Shown piece after piece: positions 1-6,239 of a stretch of DNA of 6,693 nt. The notes below the pieces were generated by a model. That model worked only from the letters and a program-made list of their open reading frames with translations, was not told the DNA's origin and searched no databases. The stretch's first letter is position 1; each line of letters opens with the position of its first letter. This stretch comes from an uncultured Paraburkholderia sp. GTDB lineage: Bacteria > Pseudomonadota > Gammaproteobacteria > Burkholderiales > Burkholderiaceae. The stretch lies in the NCBI GenBank assembly GCA_937917025.1, contig CALFSF010000511.1, positions 1 through 6,693 on the forward strand, written 5' to 3'. A program made the position numbers and the translations under genes.

Positions 1-62
1 CGTCCGTGCTGACGGACTATAGCCACTCAGCGACACCGCCCGTTATGGATCAGCGCCGTCAG
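1..62 (-). other. Region just downstream of ugpC: small hairpin or start of next operon gene
   Basis: Past the ugpC stop only 62 bases are visible. They contain a 6-bp inverted repeat, GTCCGT-GCTG-ACGGAC (2-17), which could be part of a terminator; whether a T-tract follows on the minus strand lies outside the window. Alternatively, a minus-strand reading frame is open from a GTG at 36-34 (M S L S G Y S P S A R T) to the edge. In E. coli the operon continues into ugpQ, a glycerophosphodiester phosphodiesterase, and a relative would be expected here. No ugpQ motif is reached and the GTG has no well-placed ribosome binding site, so neither reading is firm. Confidence 0.25.
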
Positions 63-1151
63 TCAGTTAGCGCGCCTGCCCGTCGACGGATCGAAGAAAT
101 GGAGATGCTGGGCGGGCAGGACCACCTGTAGCGCTTCGCCGCGCGCCGGGCGATGCGCATGCGGCAGCCTTGCCGCGACGTCGTGGCTGCCCCACCGGCC
201 GTGCGCAAGATTGTCGGCGCCCAGCAACTCGCAGGAGTCGACGGTGAGCGTCGCGGGCGCGGCGTCCGCCAGTCCCGGCGTCATGTGCTCGGGCCGGATG
301 CCCAGCGTCCACTCGCGTCCGGCCGCCACCTCGCGGCCGATACACGGCACGCCTGCGAGCGGCAGCCTCGGCCCGTCGCCCGCGACTTCGAAGAACGCGC
401 CATCGCCGGATACGCGGCCTTCCAGCAGATTCATCCCCGGCGAGCCGATGAAACTCGCGACGAACACCGTCGCGGGCCGCTCGTAGACCTCGGTTGGCGC
501 ACCGATCTGCTCCGCGTGACCCTTGTTCATCACGATCACCCGCTGCGCGAGCGTCATCGCTTCGATCTGGTCGTGCGTGACGTACAGGCTCGTGGTCGCG
601 AGACGCGCGTGCAGGCGCTGGATTTCCAGGCGCATCTGCACGCGCAGCCGGGCATCGAGATTCGATAGCGGTTCGTCGAACAGAAACACGGCAGGCTCGC
701 GCACGATCGCGCGGCCCATCGCGACGCGTTGTCGCTGTCCCCCGGACAGTTCACGCGGCTTGCGCGCGAGCAACGCTTCGAGCTCGAGAATCTTCGCGGC
801 GGCGTCGACGCGCCGGTCGATCGTCGCGCGATTCTCGCCGGCGATCTTCAGCGCGTAACCCATGTTCTGCGCGACGCTCATATGCGGATAGAGCGCGTAG
901 TTCTGGAACACCATCGCGATGTTGCGGTCCTTCGGTTCCAGCGTGTTGACGACCTTGTCCGCGATCGAGATCGTGCCTTCTGAAATGCCTTCGAGCCCGG
1001 CCACCATGCGCAACAAAGTCGACTTGCCGCAGCCGGACGGCCCGACCATCACGACGAACTCGCCATCGGCGACATCGACGTCGATGCCGTGCAGCACGAA
1101 CTGTTTGCCGTCGTACGTCTTTTTCACGCCCTTCAGGGTCAGTGCAGCCAT
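63..1151 (-). CDS. ugpC: sn-Glycerol-3-phosphate ABC transporter, ATP-binding protein UgpC
   Basis: This is the ATPase of the glycerol-3-phosphate importer; it binds the cytoplasmic face of UgpA/UgpE as a dimer and powers uptake. At 362 residues it is close to E. coli UgpC (356). All ABC motifs are intact: Walker A GPSGCGKST (37-45), Q-loop Gln83 in VFQNYALYPH, signature LSGGQ (135-139), Walker B VFLFDE (155-160), D-loop SNLDA (163-167) and H-loop His193. From about residue 235 follows a MalK-type regulatory/TOBE domain with SFIGSPGMNLL and LGIRPEHM, which points to the sugar/G3P (CUT1/MalK) branch; operon context and close resemblance to E. coli UgpC identify the substrate. I chose the ATG at 1151 because GGAAAGG (1166-1160) sits 8 nt upstream and MAALTLKGV aligns with known UgpC starts; a frame extension to 1190 is possible but lacks support. 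It is the last complete gene of the operon, 121 bp after ugpE. Confidence 0.96.
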   Translation of the reverse strand: MAALTLKGVKKTYDGKQFVLHGIDVDVADGEFVVMVGPSGCGKSTLLRMVAGLEGISEGTISIADKVVNTLEPKDRNIAMVFQNYALYPHMSVAQNMGYALKIAGENRATIDRRVDAAAKILELEALLARKPRELSGGQRQRVAMGRAIVREPAVFLFDEPLSNLDARLRVQMRLEIQRLHARLATTSLYVTHDQIEAMTLAQRVIVMNKGHAEQIGAPTEVYERPATVFVASFIGSPGMNLLEGRVSGDGAFFEVAGDGPRLPLAGVPCIGREVAAGREWTLGIRPEHMTPGLADAAPATLTVDSCELLGADNLAHGRWGSHDVAARLPHAHRPARGEALQVVLPAQHLHFFDPSTGRRAN

Positions 1152-1272
1152 TCGTTTTGCCTTTCCATGCATTCGCGGGCGTTGCGTCACGAGTCACGCG
1201 TCACGCACCGTCGCGTTGAATTGTGTTGTTTTGCGCAGTGTGGCGTTCGATCCGAACCCTGTCCCGATCGGT
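1152..1272 (-). other. ugpE-ugpC intercistronic gap with 7-bp tandem repeats
   Basis: The 121-bp gap holds no gene. On the plus strand it contains three back-to-back 7-mers, GCGTCAC, GAGTCAC and GCGTCAC (1184-1204), followed by a decaying GCACCGTC. On the transcribed strand there is no hairpin with a T-tract, so I see no terminator and expect read-through from ugpE into ugpC. I could not make out a convincing internal promoter. The gap is long compared with the overlapping ugpA/ugpE junction. Confidence 0.5.
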
Positions 1273-2118
1273 TTATTTTTCGGCATCCACGAGGCCGCGC
1301 ACGAACCAGCGCTGCATCGTCAGCACGACGGCGAGCGGCGGCAGCATCGCAAGCAGCGTCGCGGTCATCACCAGATGCCACTCGGTGGCCGTGTCGCCGG
1401 ACGCGATCATGCTCTTGATGCCGACCACCGCCGTGGTCAGCGATTGCTGGCTCGTGATCAGGATCGGCCACAGATACTGGTTCCAGCCGTAGATGAACGT
1501 GATCACGAAAAGCGCGGCCATGTTCGTCTTCGACAGCGGCAGGACCACGTCCCAGAAAAAGCGCAGCGGCCCGGCGCCGTCGATGCGCGCCGCTTCCATC
1601 AGTTCGTCCGGCAGCGTCATGAAAAACTGGCGGAACAGGAAGGTCGCGGTGGCCGAGGCGATGAGCGGCAGCGTCAGGCCCGCGTAGGTGTTGCTCAGGT
1701 GCATCGACGACACCACCTGTACGGTCGGAAAGATGCGCACTTCGACCGGCAGCATCAGTGTGATGAAGATGAGCCAGAACGCGAGATTCCTGAACGGAAA
1801 GCGGAAGAACACGATTGCGTACGCGGAGATCATCGACACGGCGATCTTGCCGATCGAAATGACGAGCGCCATCACGAGGCTGTTCATCAGCATCCGCCCG
1901 AACGGACTCGCCGCGTTGCCGCTGCCGTGCGTCCACACGTTCGCGATGTTCTCGAACAGATGCGTGCTGGGCACGAGCGAAAGCGGCACGCTGAACACTT
2001 CATGCTCGCTCATCGTCGCGGCGCAGAACGCGATGTACACCGGAAACACGACCAGCACGACGCCGACGATCAGCACCGCGTGGCAAAAGAGGTCGAACCC
2101 GCGTCGATTCTCGATCAT
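1273..2118 (-). CDS. ugpE: sn-Glycerol-3-phosphate ABC transporter, permease UgpE
   Basis: This inner-membrane permease pairs with UgpA to form the translocation channel of the G3P importer. It has 281 residues, the same length as E. coli UgpE. About six hydrophobic segments can be placed near residues 12-33, 79-103, 110-131, 143-165, 200-222 and 247-270. The cytoplasmic EAA loop that docks on the ATPase reads EAARIDGAGPLRFFWDVVLP (175-194), the binding-protein-dependent permease signature with its conserved Gly. The N-terminus MIENRRGFDL starts at an ATG overlapping the ugpA stop codon (ATGA), with GGAGGG (2134-2129) 10 nt upstream inside ugpA, so translation is probably coupled. The stop is TAA. 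Assignment to Ugp rather than another CUT1 sugar permease rests on operon context and overall likeness to UgpE. Confidence 0.95.
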   Translation of the reverse strand: MIENRRGFDLFCHAVLIVGVVLVVFPVYIAFCAATMSEHEVFSVPLSLVPSTHLFENIANVWTHGSGNAASPFGRMLMNSLVMALVISIGKIAVSMISAYAIVFFRFPFRNLAFWLIFITLMLPVEVRIFPTVQVVSSMHLSNTYAGLTLPLIASATATFLFRQFFMTLPDELMEAARIDGAGPLRFFWDVVLPLSKTNMAALFVITFIYGWNQYLWPILITSQQSLTTAVVGIKSMIASGDTATEWHLVMTATLLAMLPPLAVVLTMQRWFVRGLVDAEK

Positions 2119-2134
2119 GAGTACTGGACCCTCC
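2115..2134 (-). promoter_or_regulatory. ugpA/ugpE translational coupling junction
   Basis: The last base pairs of ugpA carry the ugpE ribosome binding site GGAGGG (2134-2129), and the ugpE ATG overlaps the ugpA TGA as ATGA (2118-2115). Ribosomes finishing ugpA can restart on ugpE, which suits two permeases needed in equal amounts. The overlap is read directly; coupling is inferred. Confidence 0.8.
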
Positions 2135-2999
2135 GCTCGATGAAACGGAACTGCACGACAGTCAGCGCGACGACGATCACCATCAGCACCACGGACTGCG
2201 CGCCCGAGCTGCCAATATCGAGCCCCTGAAAGCCTTCGGCGAAGATCTTGTAGATCAGCGTGCGGGTCGATTGCGCGGGGCCGCCGCCGGTGGCCGCGTC
2301 GATCACCGGCAACGTATCGAAGAACGCATAGACGATATTGACGACGAGCAGGAAGAAGCTCACCGGGGACAGCAGCGGCAGTGCGATGCCGAAGAAGCGG
2401 CGCACGGGGCCGGCGCCGTCGATCGCGGCCGCTTCGATGAGCGAACGCGGAATCGCCTGCAGGCCGGCGTAGAAGAACAGGAAGTTATAGCTGACCTGTT
2501 TCCAGACCGAGGCGAGCACGACGAGGAACATCGCCTGCCCGGGGTTGAGCGCGTGATTCCACACGATGCCGCCCTTCGCGAGCGCGTAGGTCACGAGCCC
2601 GATGCTCGGATTGAAGAGGAACGACCACAGCACGCCGGCGAGCGCGGGCGCGACCGCATACGGCCAGATCAGCAGCGTCTGATACGTCTTTGCGCCGCGC
2701 GTCACGCGGTCGGCGCAGGCGGCGAGCACGAGCGAAATCACGAGGCCGCCCACCGTGACGAGCGAACAGAAAACTAGCGTCGTGTTGACCGACGACAGAT
2801 AGAGCGGATCGGCGAACAGCTGTTTGAAATTGGCGAGGCCGACGTACTCGCTCGACGTGCCAAACGCGTCCTGACTTTGCGTGGACTGCCACAGCGCCTC
2901 GCCGGCAGGCCACAGAAAAAACAGCAGCGTGATCGCGAGTTGCGGCGCAACCAGCAGATACGGCAACACGCCTGTGCCAAAGCGGGATCGCTTTTCCAT
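2115..2999 (-). CDS. ugpA: sn-Glycerol-3-phosphate ABC transporter, permease UgpA
   Basis: This is the first of the two inner-membrane permeases of the G3P importer. At 294 residues it is nearly the same length as E. coli UgpA (295). Hydrophobic segments are visible near residues 11-32, 72-95, 106-128, 157-180, 205-229 and 266-284. The EAA loop, EAAAIDGAGPVRRFFGIALP (189-208), contacts the UgpC ATPase. The C-terminal stretch with DAATGGGPAQSTRTLIYKIF is typical of UgpA/MalF-type CUT1 permeases. The ATG at 2999 is preceded by GGGAAA (3010-3005) at 5 nt, and no plausible earlier start exists in frame. It lies 72 bp after ugpB, separated by a strong hairpin, and overlaps ugpE by 4 bp. No lesion is seen. 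Confidence 0.95.
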   Translation of the reverse strand: MEKRSRFGTGVLPYLLVAPQLAITLLFFLWPAGEALWQSTQSQDAFGTSSEYVGLANFKQLFADPLYLSSVNTTLVFCSLVTVGGLVISLVLAACADRVTRGAKTYQTLLIWPYAVAPALAGVLWSFLFNPSIGLVTYALAKGGIVWNHALNPGQAMFLVVLASVWKQVSYNFLFFYAGLQAIPRSLIEAAAIDGAGPVRRFFGIALPLLSPVSFFLLVVNIVYAFFDTLPVIDAATGGGPAQSTRTLIYKIFAEGFQGLDIGSSGAQSVVLMVIVVALTVVQFRFIERRVQYS

Positions 3000-3023
3000 C
3001 GATGTTTCCCGTGGGGGATGCGC

Positions 3024-3054
3024 GCGGGCGCCTGCTTTTTTAACAGGCGCCCGC
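3024..3054 (-). other. Perfect 11-bp intercistronic stem-loop between ugpB and ugpA
   Basis: On the transcribed strand, GCGGGCGCCTG (3054-3044) and CAGGCGCCCGC (3034-3024) form a perfect 11-bp, very GC-rich stem around the 9-nt loop TTAAAAAAG. No T-tract follows on the minus strand, so it is not an ordinary intrinsic terminator. Its position straight after the binding-protein gene matches hairpins such as the malE-malF element, which protect the upstream message from 3' exonucleases and raise the binding protein over the permeases. That role is inferred. Confidence 0.8.
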
Positions 3055-3071
3055 AGGAACCAGCCGGCTGC

Positions 3072-4397
3072 CTAGCTGCCGGCCTTCTCGAAGCGGCGCA
3101 GCAGCTCGTCGCCGCGGGACACGGCGGAGTCGAGCGCCTCTTTCGGCGACTTCTTCTGCGTCCAGACCTGCTCGAGTTCCTCGTCGACGACCGTGCGGAT
3201 CTGCGGCATGTTGCCAAGACGCAGCCCCTTGGTGAACGGCAGGGGCGGCTTGTTGAGCATCTGTTTGATCGCGGTATCGCTGCCGGGGTTCTTCTCGTAG
3301 AAGCCCTGTTGCTGCGTCAGCTGATAGGCCGCGGTGGTGACCGGCAGGTAACCGGTGTCCTGATGCCATTTGGCCGCGACCTGCGGCGAAGTCAGATAGG
3401 CGAGGAATTTCGCCACGCCCTTGTAGACGGCCGGATCCTTGCCCGCCAGCACCCACAGGCTCGCGCCGCCGATGATCGCGTTCTGCGGCGCGCCTTTCAC
3501 GCTCGCGTCGTACGGCATCATGCCGGTGCCGAAGTTGAACTTCGCGAACTTCTTGATCGTCGCAAGCGACCCCGACGAGTTCGTGATGATCCCGCAGTCG
3601 CCGCTATAGAACTTCGACACCGGTTCGTCCTTGCGGCCGACATAGGTGAACGTGCCTTCCTTCGCCATGTTCTGCAGGAACTGGATGTGCGCGATCTGCA
3701 GCGGCTTGTTGAATTCGAGTTGCGCATCGGTGCCGTCGAAGCCGTTGTTCTTCGATGCGAACGGCGCGCCGTGCCACGCACTGTAGTTTTCGAGCTGGAT
3801 CCAGCTCTGCCAGCCCGACGAATAACCGCACGACATGCCCGATGCCTTCAGCTTCCGCGCATCCTGTTGCAGTTCGTCCCAGGTCTTCGGCGGCTTGTTC
3901 GGATCGAGGCCGGCTTTCTTGAAGGCGTCCTTGTTGTAGTACAGCACCGGCGTCGAGCTGTTGAACGGCATCGAAATGAGCTCGCCGCTCTTCGAGTCGC
4001 TGTAGTAGCTGGCGATGGTGGGCACGAACGCCTTTTCGTCGAGCGGCACGCCCGCATGTTTGAACACGTCCGAGACCGGGATCACGGCTTTCTTTGCCTG
4101 CATCATGGTGGCCGTGCCCACTTCGTAGACCTGCAGGATCGCAGGCGCGTTGCCGCTGCGGTAGGCCGCGATGCCCGCTGCGAGCGTCTGGTCGTAGGTG
4201 CCCTTGAACACCGGTACGATCTTGTAGTCGCTCTGCGACGCGTTGAAGTCGTTCGCAATGTCGTTCAGGCGTTCGCCCAGTGCGGCTTCCATCGCGTGCC
4301 AGAACTGGATCTCGGTCGCGGCATGGGCCGTGGTGCTGACGCCGAACGCCAGTGCCGCGGCAACGGAAAGCGAACGGAACAGGGGCTTGCAACTCAT
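3072..4397 (-). CDS. ugpB: sn-Glycerol-3-phosphate-binding periplasmic protein UgpB
   Basis: This periplasmic binding protein captures glycerol-3-phosphate and delivers it to UgpA/UgpE. It has 441 residues against 438 in E. coli. Residues 1-26 are a Sec signal peptide: Lys/Arg near the start, hydrophobic core LSVAAALAFGV, and cleavage expected after AHA (24-26). The mature chain starts ATEIQFWHAMEAALGERL and keeps family-diagnostic stretches: GNAPAILQVYEVGTATMM (81-98), PFNSSTPVLYYNKDAFKKAG (143-162), SGWQSWIQLEN (from 193) and, towards the C-terminus, LNKPPLPFTKGLRLGNMPQI. Trp195 and Trp198 match the tryptophans known to line the ligand site in E. coli UgpB. The ATG at 4397 was chosen because AAGGAGA (4410-4404) lies 6 nt upstream and it yields a proper signal peptide; the frame stays open to 4571 but that extension would bury the signal sequence. 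It is the first gene of the operon and stops with TAG. Confidence 0.97.
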   Translation of the reverse strand: MSCKPLFRSLSVAAALAFGVSTTAHAATEIQFWHAMEAALGERLNDIANDFNASQSDYKIVPVFKGTYDQTLAAGIAAYRSGNAPAILQVYEVGTATMMQAKKAVIPVSDVFKHAGVPLDEKAFVPTIASYYSDSKSGELISMPFNSSTPVLYYNKDAFKKAGLDPNKPPKTWDELQQDARKLKASGMSCGYSSGWQSWIQLENYSAWHGAPFASKNNGFDGTDAQLEFNKPLQIAHIQFLQNMAKEGTFTYVGRKDEPVSKFYSGDCGIITNSSGSLATIKKFAKFNFGTGMMPYDASVKGAPQNAIIGGASLWVLAGKDPAVYKGVAKFLAYLTSPQVAAKWHQDTGYLPVTTAAYQLTQQQGFYEKNPGSDTAIKQMLNKPPLPFTKGLRLGNMPQIRTVVDEELEQVWTQKKSPKEALDSAVSRGDELLRRFEKAGS

Positions 4398-4421
4398 CGA
4401 TTGTCTCCTTGACCGGATCAT

Positions 4422-4440
4422 GCGCAAATTGGGGTTGCGC
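4422..4440. repeat. Inverted repeat GCGCAA-N7-TTGCGC over the predicted ugp start point
   Basis: Perfect 6-bp arms (4422-4427 and 4435-4440) are separated by ATTGGGG. The repeat begins 1 bp downstream of the predicted -10 and covers the expected transcription start and first bases of the leader. Such a position would suit a repressor operator or a 5'-leader hairpin. Six-base arms can arise by chance, so function is uncertain. Confidence 0.4.
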
Positions 4441-4441
4441 G

Positions 4442-4464
4442 ATTCTAGTTGTGTTCGATGACAG
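4442..4464 (-). promoter_or_regulatory. Probable ugp operon promoter with a PhoB-like half-site
   Basis: On the minus strand, TAGAAT (4447-4442) matches the -10 consensus at five of six bases. Exactly 10 bp upstream stands CTGTCAT (4464-4458), identical to one half of the classical PhoB box; there is no good -35 hexamer. Transcription would begin near 4435, giving a leader of about 38 nt before ugpB. PhoB-activated promoters usually lack a -35 and carry the box at this distance from the -10, and ugp belongs to the pho regulon in E. coli. The partner half-site expected 11 bp upstream (CCACCGC) matches poorly, so PhoB control remains a proposal. Confidence 0.45.
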
Positions 4465-4719
4465 TCACGCGGTGGTATTCCTTCAGCGCGTAAGGTCGCC
4501 GGAACGGGGAATTTAACACCAGCAACCGCGAAACTGAAGCGCCCCGGCAGAAAAGGACGTTGCTGACGCAACGGATTTTGACATTCGGGCGGACTGTATC
4601 AGCCACGCTCTGACGCGGGTGAACACGGTGGTCTGGGCCGCCTGCTGCCGGGTTTTATTTTGCCGATGACCTTGTCGGTTACCGGTCAGGAGTATCGATG
4701 TCCCGTTCGCTACGGCATG

Positions 4720-4754
4720 AAAAAACCCCGCTGTCACAGGGACATGCGGGGTTT
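4720..4754 (-). terminator. Rho-independent terminator of ychF
   Basis: On the minus strand AAACCCCGC (4754-4746) pairs with GCGGGGTTT (4731-4723). Inside it TGTC pairs with GACA around the loop CCTGT, with one bulged A. The 3' arm runs into six T (4725-4720). It lies about 32 bp beyond the ychF stop. On the plus strand the outer stem is followed by only three T, so it probably works mainly in the ychF direction and insulates ugpB from ychF read-through. Confidence 0.93.
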
Positions 4755-4786
4755 GCAGTGAATGCGGCGAACTCGCCGCGCAGCGC

Positions 4787-5881
4787 TTAGACGTTGAACA
4801 GGAAGTTCATCACGTCGCCATCATGCACGACGTATTCCTTGCCTTCCGCGCGCATCTTGCCGGCTTCCTTCGCACCCTGTTCACCCTTGTAGGTCACGAA
4901 ATCGTTGAAGCCGATCGTCTGCGCACGAATGAAGCCGCGCTCGAAGTCGGTGTGGATGACGCCCGCGGCCTGCGGCGCGGTGTTTCCGATATGGATCGTC
5001 CATGCGCGCACTTCCTTCACGCCCGCCGTGAAGTACGTCTGCAGCCCGAGCAGCTTGAAGCCGGCACGGATCACGCGGTTCAGGCCCGGCTCTTCCATGC
5101 CCATGTCGGCGAGGAACACGCCTTTGTCTTCGTCGTCGAGATCGGCGATTTCCGCTTCGATCGCCGCGCACACGGCGACGACCGGCGCACCTTCGGCATC
5201 GGCGAACTTCTGCACGGCGTCGAGGTACGGGTTGTTCGTGAAGCCGTCGTCTTTCACGTTCGCCACGTACATCGTCGGCTTCGCGGTGATCAGGCAGAAC
5301 GGCTTGAGGAGCGCGTTTTCTTCTTCTGACAGATCCAGCGCACGCACCGGTTTCGCCTGATCGAGCTGCGCGCGCACCTTTTCGAGCACCGCGACGAGTT
5401 TCGCCGCTTCCTTGTCGTTACCGGACTTCGCGGCCTTCGAGTAACGCGTCAGCGATTTCTCGACCGTCGCCAGATCGGCGAGCGCGAGTTCGGTGTTGAT
5501 GACTTCGATGTCCGACAGCGGATCGACCTTGCCCGCGACGTGGATCACGTTTTCGTCTTCGAAGCAGCGCACGACGTGCGTGATCGCGTCGGTCTCGCGG
5601 ATATTCGCGAGGAACTGGTTGCCGAGCCCTTCGCCCTTGCTCGCGCCGGCGACGAGCCCCGCGATGTCGACGAATTCCACCACCGCCGGCAGGATACGCT
5701 CGGGCTTGACGATGTCAGCCAGCGCCTGGAGACGCGCGTCGGGTACTTCGACGATGCCGACGTTCGGCTCGATCGTGCAGAACGGATAATTCTCGGCGGC
5801 GATGCCCGCCTTGGTCAGCGCGTTGAACAGGGTGGACTTGCCGACGTTAGGCAGGCCGACGATGCCGCATTGGAGGCTCAT
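4787..5881 (-). CDS. ychF: Redox-regulated/ribosome-binding OBG-type ATPase YchF
   Basis: YchF (bacterial OLA1) is a cytosolic P-loop NTPase of the TRAFAC/OBG family that binds ribosomes and prefers ATP to GTP in studied members. It has 364 residues (E. coli 363). Visible elements are the P-loop GLPNVGKST (9-17), NYPFCTIEPN switch region (31-40), G3 DIAG (72-75), SKGEGLGNQFLANIRETDAI (81-100), a coiled-coil insert (about 130-180), and the C-terminal TGS domain ending GDVMNFLFNV. His114 in NVIHVAG matches the catalytic His114 described for E. coli YchF, in a family that lacks the usual Ras-type Gln. The G4 site reads NVKD (208-211) where E. coli has NVNE, that is NxxD instead of NxxE. The start ATG at 5881 gives MSLQCGIVGLPNVG, aligned with known YchF; its ribosome binding site (AGAGAA) is weak. 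It stands alone, ended by its own terminator and divergent from the next gene, rather than paired with pth. Confidence 0.98.
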   Translation of the reverse strand: MSLQCGIVGLPNVGKSTLFNALTKAGIAAENYPFCTIEPNVGIVEVPDARLQALADIVKPERILPAVVEFVDIAGLVAGASKGEGLGNQFLANIRETDAITHVVRCFEDENVIHVAGKVDPLSDIEVINTELALADLATVEKSLTRYSKAAKSGNDKEAAKLVAVLEKVRAQLDQAKPVRALDLSEEENALLKPFCLITAKPTMYVANVKDDGFTNNPYLDAVQKFADAEGAPVVAVCAAIEAEIADLDDEDKGVFLADMGMEEPGLNRVIRAGFKLLGLQTYFTAGVKEVRAWTIHIGNTAPQAAGVIHTDFERGFIRAQTIGFNDFVTYKGEQGAKEAGKMRAEGKEYVVHDGDVMNFLFNV

Positions 5882-6027
5882 GAAGGTTCTCTAAAAAGCA
5901 GGTGATGACGTGCATTACAGGCGCAGCCGTCGGGCGGAAGGTCGGCCTGTAGCGGCTTCGCATGCCGGCGGGCGTCCGCGAACGGGACGGCGCCAGACAG
6001 CGCGGCGTAAGCGGAGCGTCTTTGTGC

Positions 6028-6045
6028 CGGTGACGGCTGTCACCG
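6028..6045. repeat. Palindrome CGGTGAC-GGCT-GTCACCG upstream of ychF
   Basis: Perfect 7-bp arms surround a 4-bp spacer. If the weak TACAAT at 6060-6055 is the ychF -10, the palindrome would occupy about the first 20 bases of the transcript, as a 5' hairpin or an operator. No T-tract follows on either strand, so it is not a terminator. Function unknown. Confidence 0.45.
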
Positions 6046-6227
6046 AAAACCGCAATTGTAACCCTTGTCCGCGCGGCGGCCGCCGTGCGTGCCTTTCCTC
6101 ACGCCACCTCTCATGCCCTCATGCCACATCCGGGCGAATCCCCCGCTAGAACCGGGCAGGCGGCACGCGCCCTGGAGCGAGGACAAACGCCCCGCTCACT
6201 GCGCCCGTGCCCGTGAAGACCCGCAGC

Positions 6228-6233
6228 TATAAT
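6228..6233 (+). promoter_or_regulatory. Consensus -10 TATAAT directly before the UbiH-family gene
   Basis: A perfect TATAAT ends 6 bases before the ATG at 6240, so a normal start point would fall on or next to the A of that ATG and produce a leaderless or nearly leaderless mRNA. No -35 is recognisable at 16-18 bp (6204-6211 is CCCGTGCC) and there is no extended TGn. Alternatively transcription starts upstream and this is a chance match. Confidence 0.35.
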
Positions 6234-6239
6234 GAGCGG

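Larger units (their letters stand above)
4398..4719. other. Intergenic region upstream of ugpB
   Basis: The stretch between the ychF terminator and ugpB carries no gene I can support. Nearest ugpB it holds the ribosome binding site, an inverted repeat (4422-4440) and the probable promoter (4442-4464). Further away there is another small palindrome, CGTTGC-TGAC-GCAACG (4558-4573), and a plus-strand TTGACA (4578-4583) without a -10 at a workable distance. A 74-codon minus-strand frame (4513-4737) begins inside the terminator and looks like no known protein, so I treat it as chance. Confidence 0.6.
5882..6239. other. Divergent intergenic region between ychF and the UbiH-family gene
   Basis: This 358-bp stretch should hold the promoters of both divergent genes. 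For ychF, TACAAT (6060-6055, minus strand) is a fair -10 but its -35 position is GC-only, so it is weak. A 7-bp-arm palindrome lies just downstream of it (6028-6045). For the plus-strand gene there is TATAAT at 6228-6233. The 79-codon plus-strand frame at 5910-6149 is Arg/Pro-rich, resembles nothing known and has no ribosome binding site. No RNA gene or terminator was recognised. Confidence 0.5.

Noticed and set aside
919..2229. 436-codon plus-strand open frame opposite ugpC, ugpE and ugpA
   Set aside because: It crosses three real genes and two gene boundaries and its product is low-complexity Arg/His/Asp-rich, as expected from antisense of GC-rich DNA.
3063..3083. GCCGGC ... GCCGGC repeat around the ugpB stop codon
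   Set aside because: GCCGGC is self-complementary and common in GC-rich DNA; the stem is short and overlaps coding sequence, so I see no separate element.
2877..4412. 511-codon plus-strand open frame opposite ugpB
   Set aside because: It is an Arg/His-rich mirror of a GC-rich gene with codon bias; it has no recognisable motif, while the minus strand encodes an unmistakable UgpB.
4398..4571. N-terminally extended UgpB starting at 4571
   Set aside because: The extension would precede the signal peptide and has no ribosome binding site, whereas AAGGAGA sits 6 nt before the ATG at 4397.
4578..4602. Plus-strand promoter TTGACA ... TATCAG
   Set aside because: The spacing is only 13 bp and no plus-strand gene follows, only the 3' end of ychF and its terminator.
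4513..4737. 74-codon minus-strand frame between ychF and ugpB
   Set aside because: Its start lies within the ychF terminator, it has no ribosome binding site or conserved look, and it ends well before ugpB.
4823..5329. 168-codon plus-strand open frame inside ychF
   Set aside because: Antisense shadow of a highly conserved gene with no ribosome binding site or known domain.
5910..6149. 79-codon plus-strand frame upstream of the UbiH-family gene
   Set aside because: Arg-rich translation with no motif and no ribosome binding site; the region is better explained as divergent promoter DNA.
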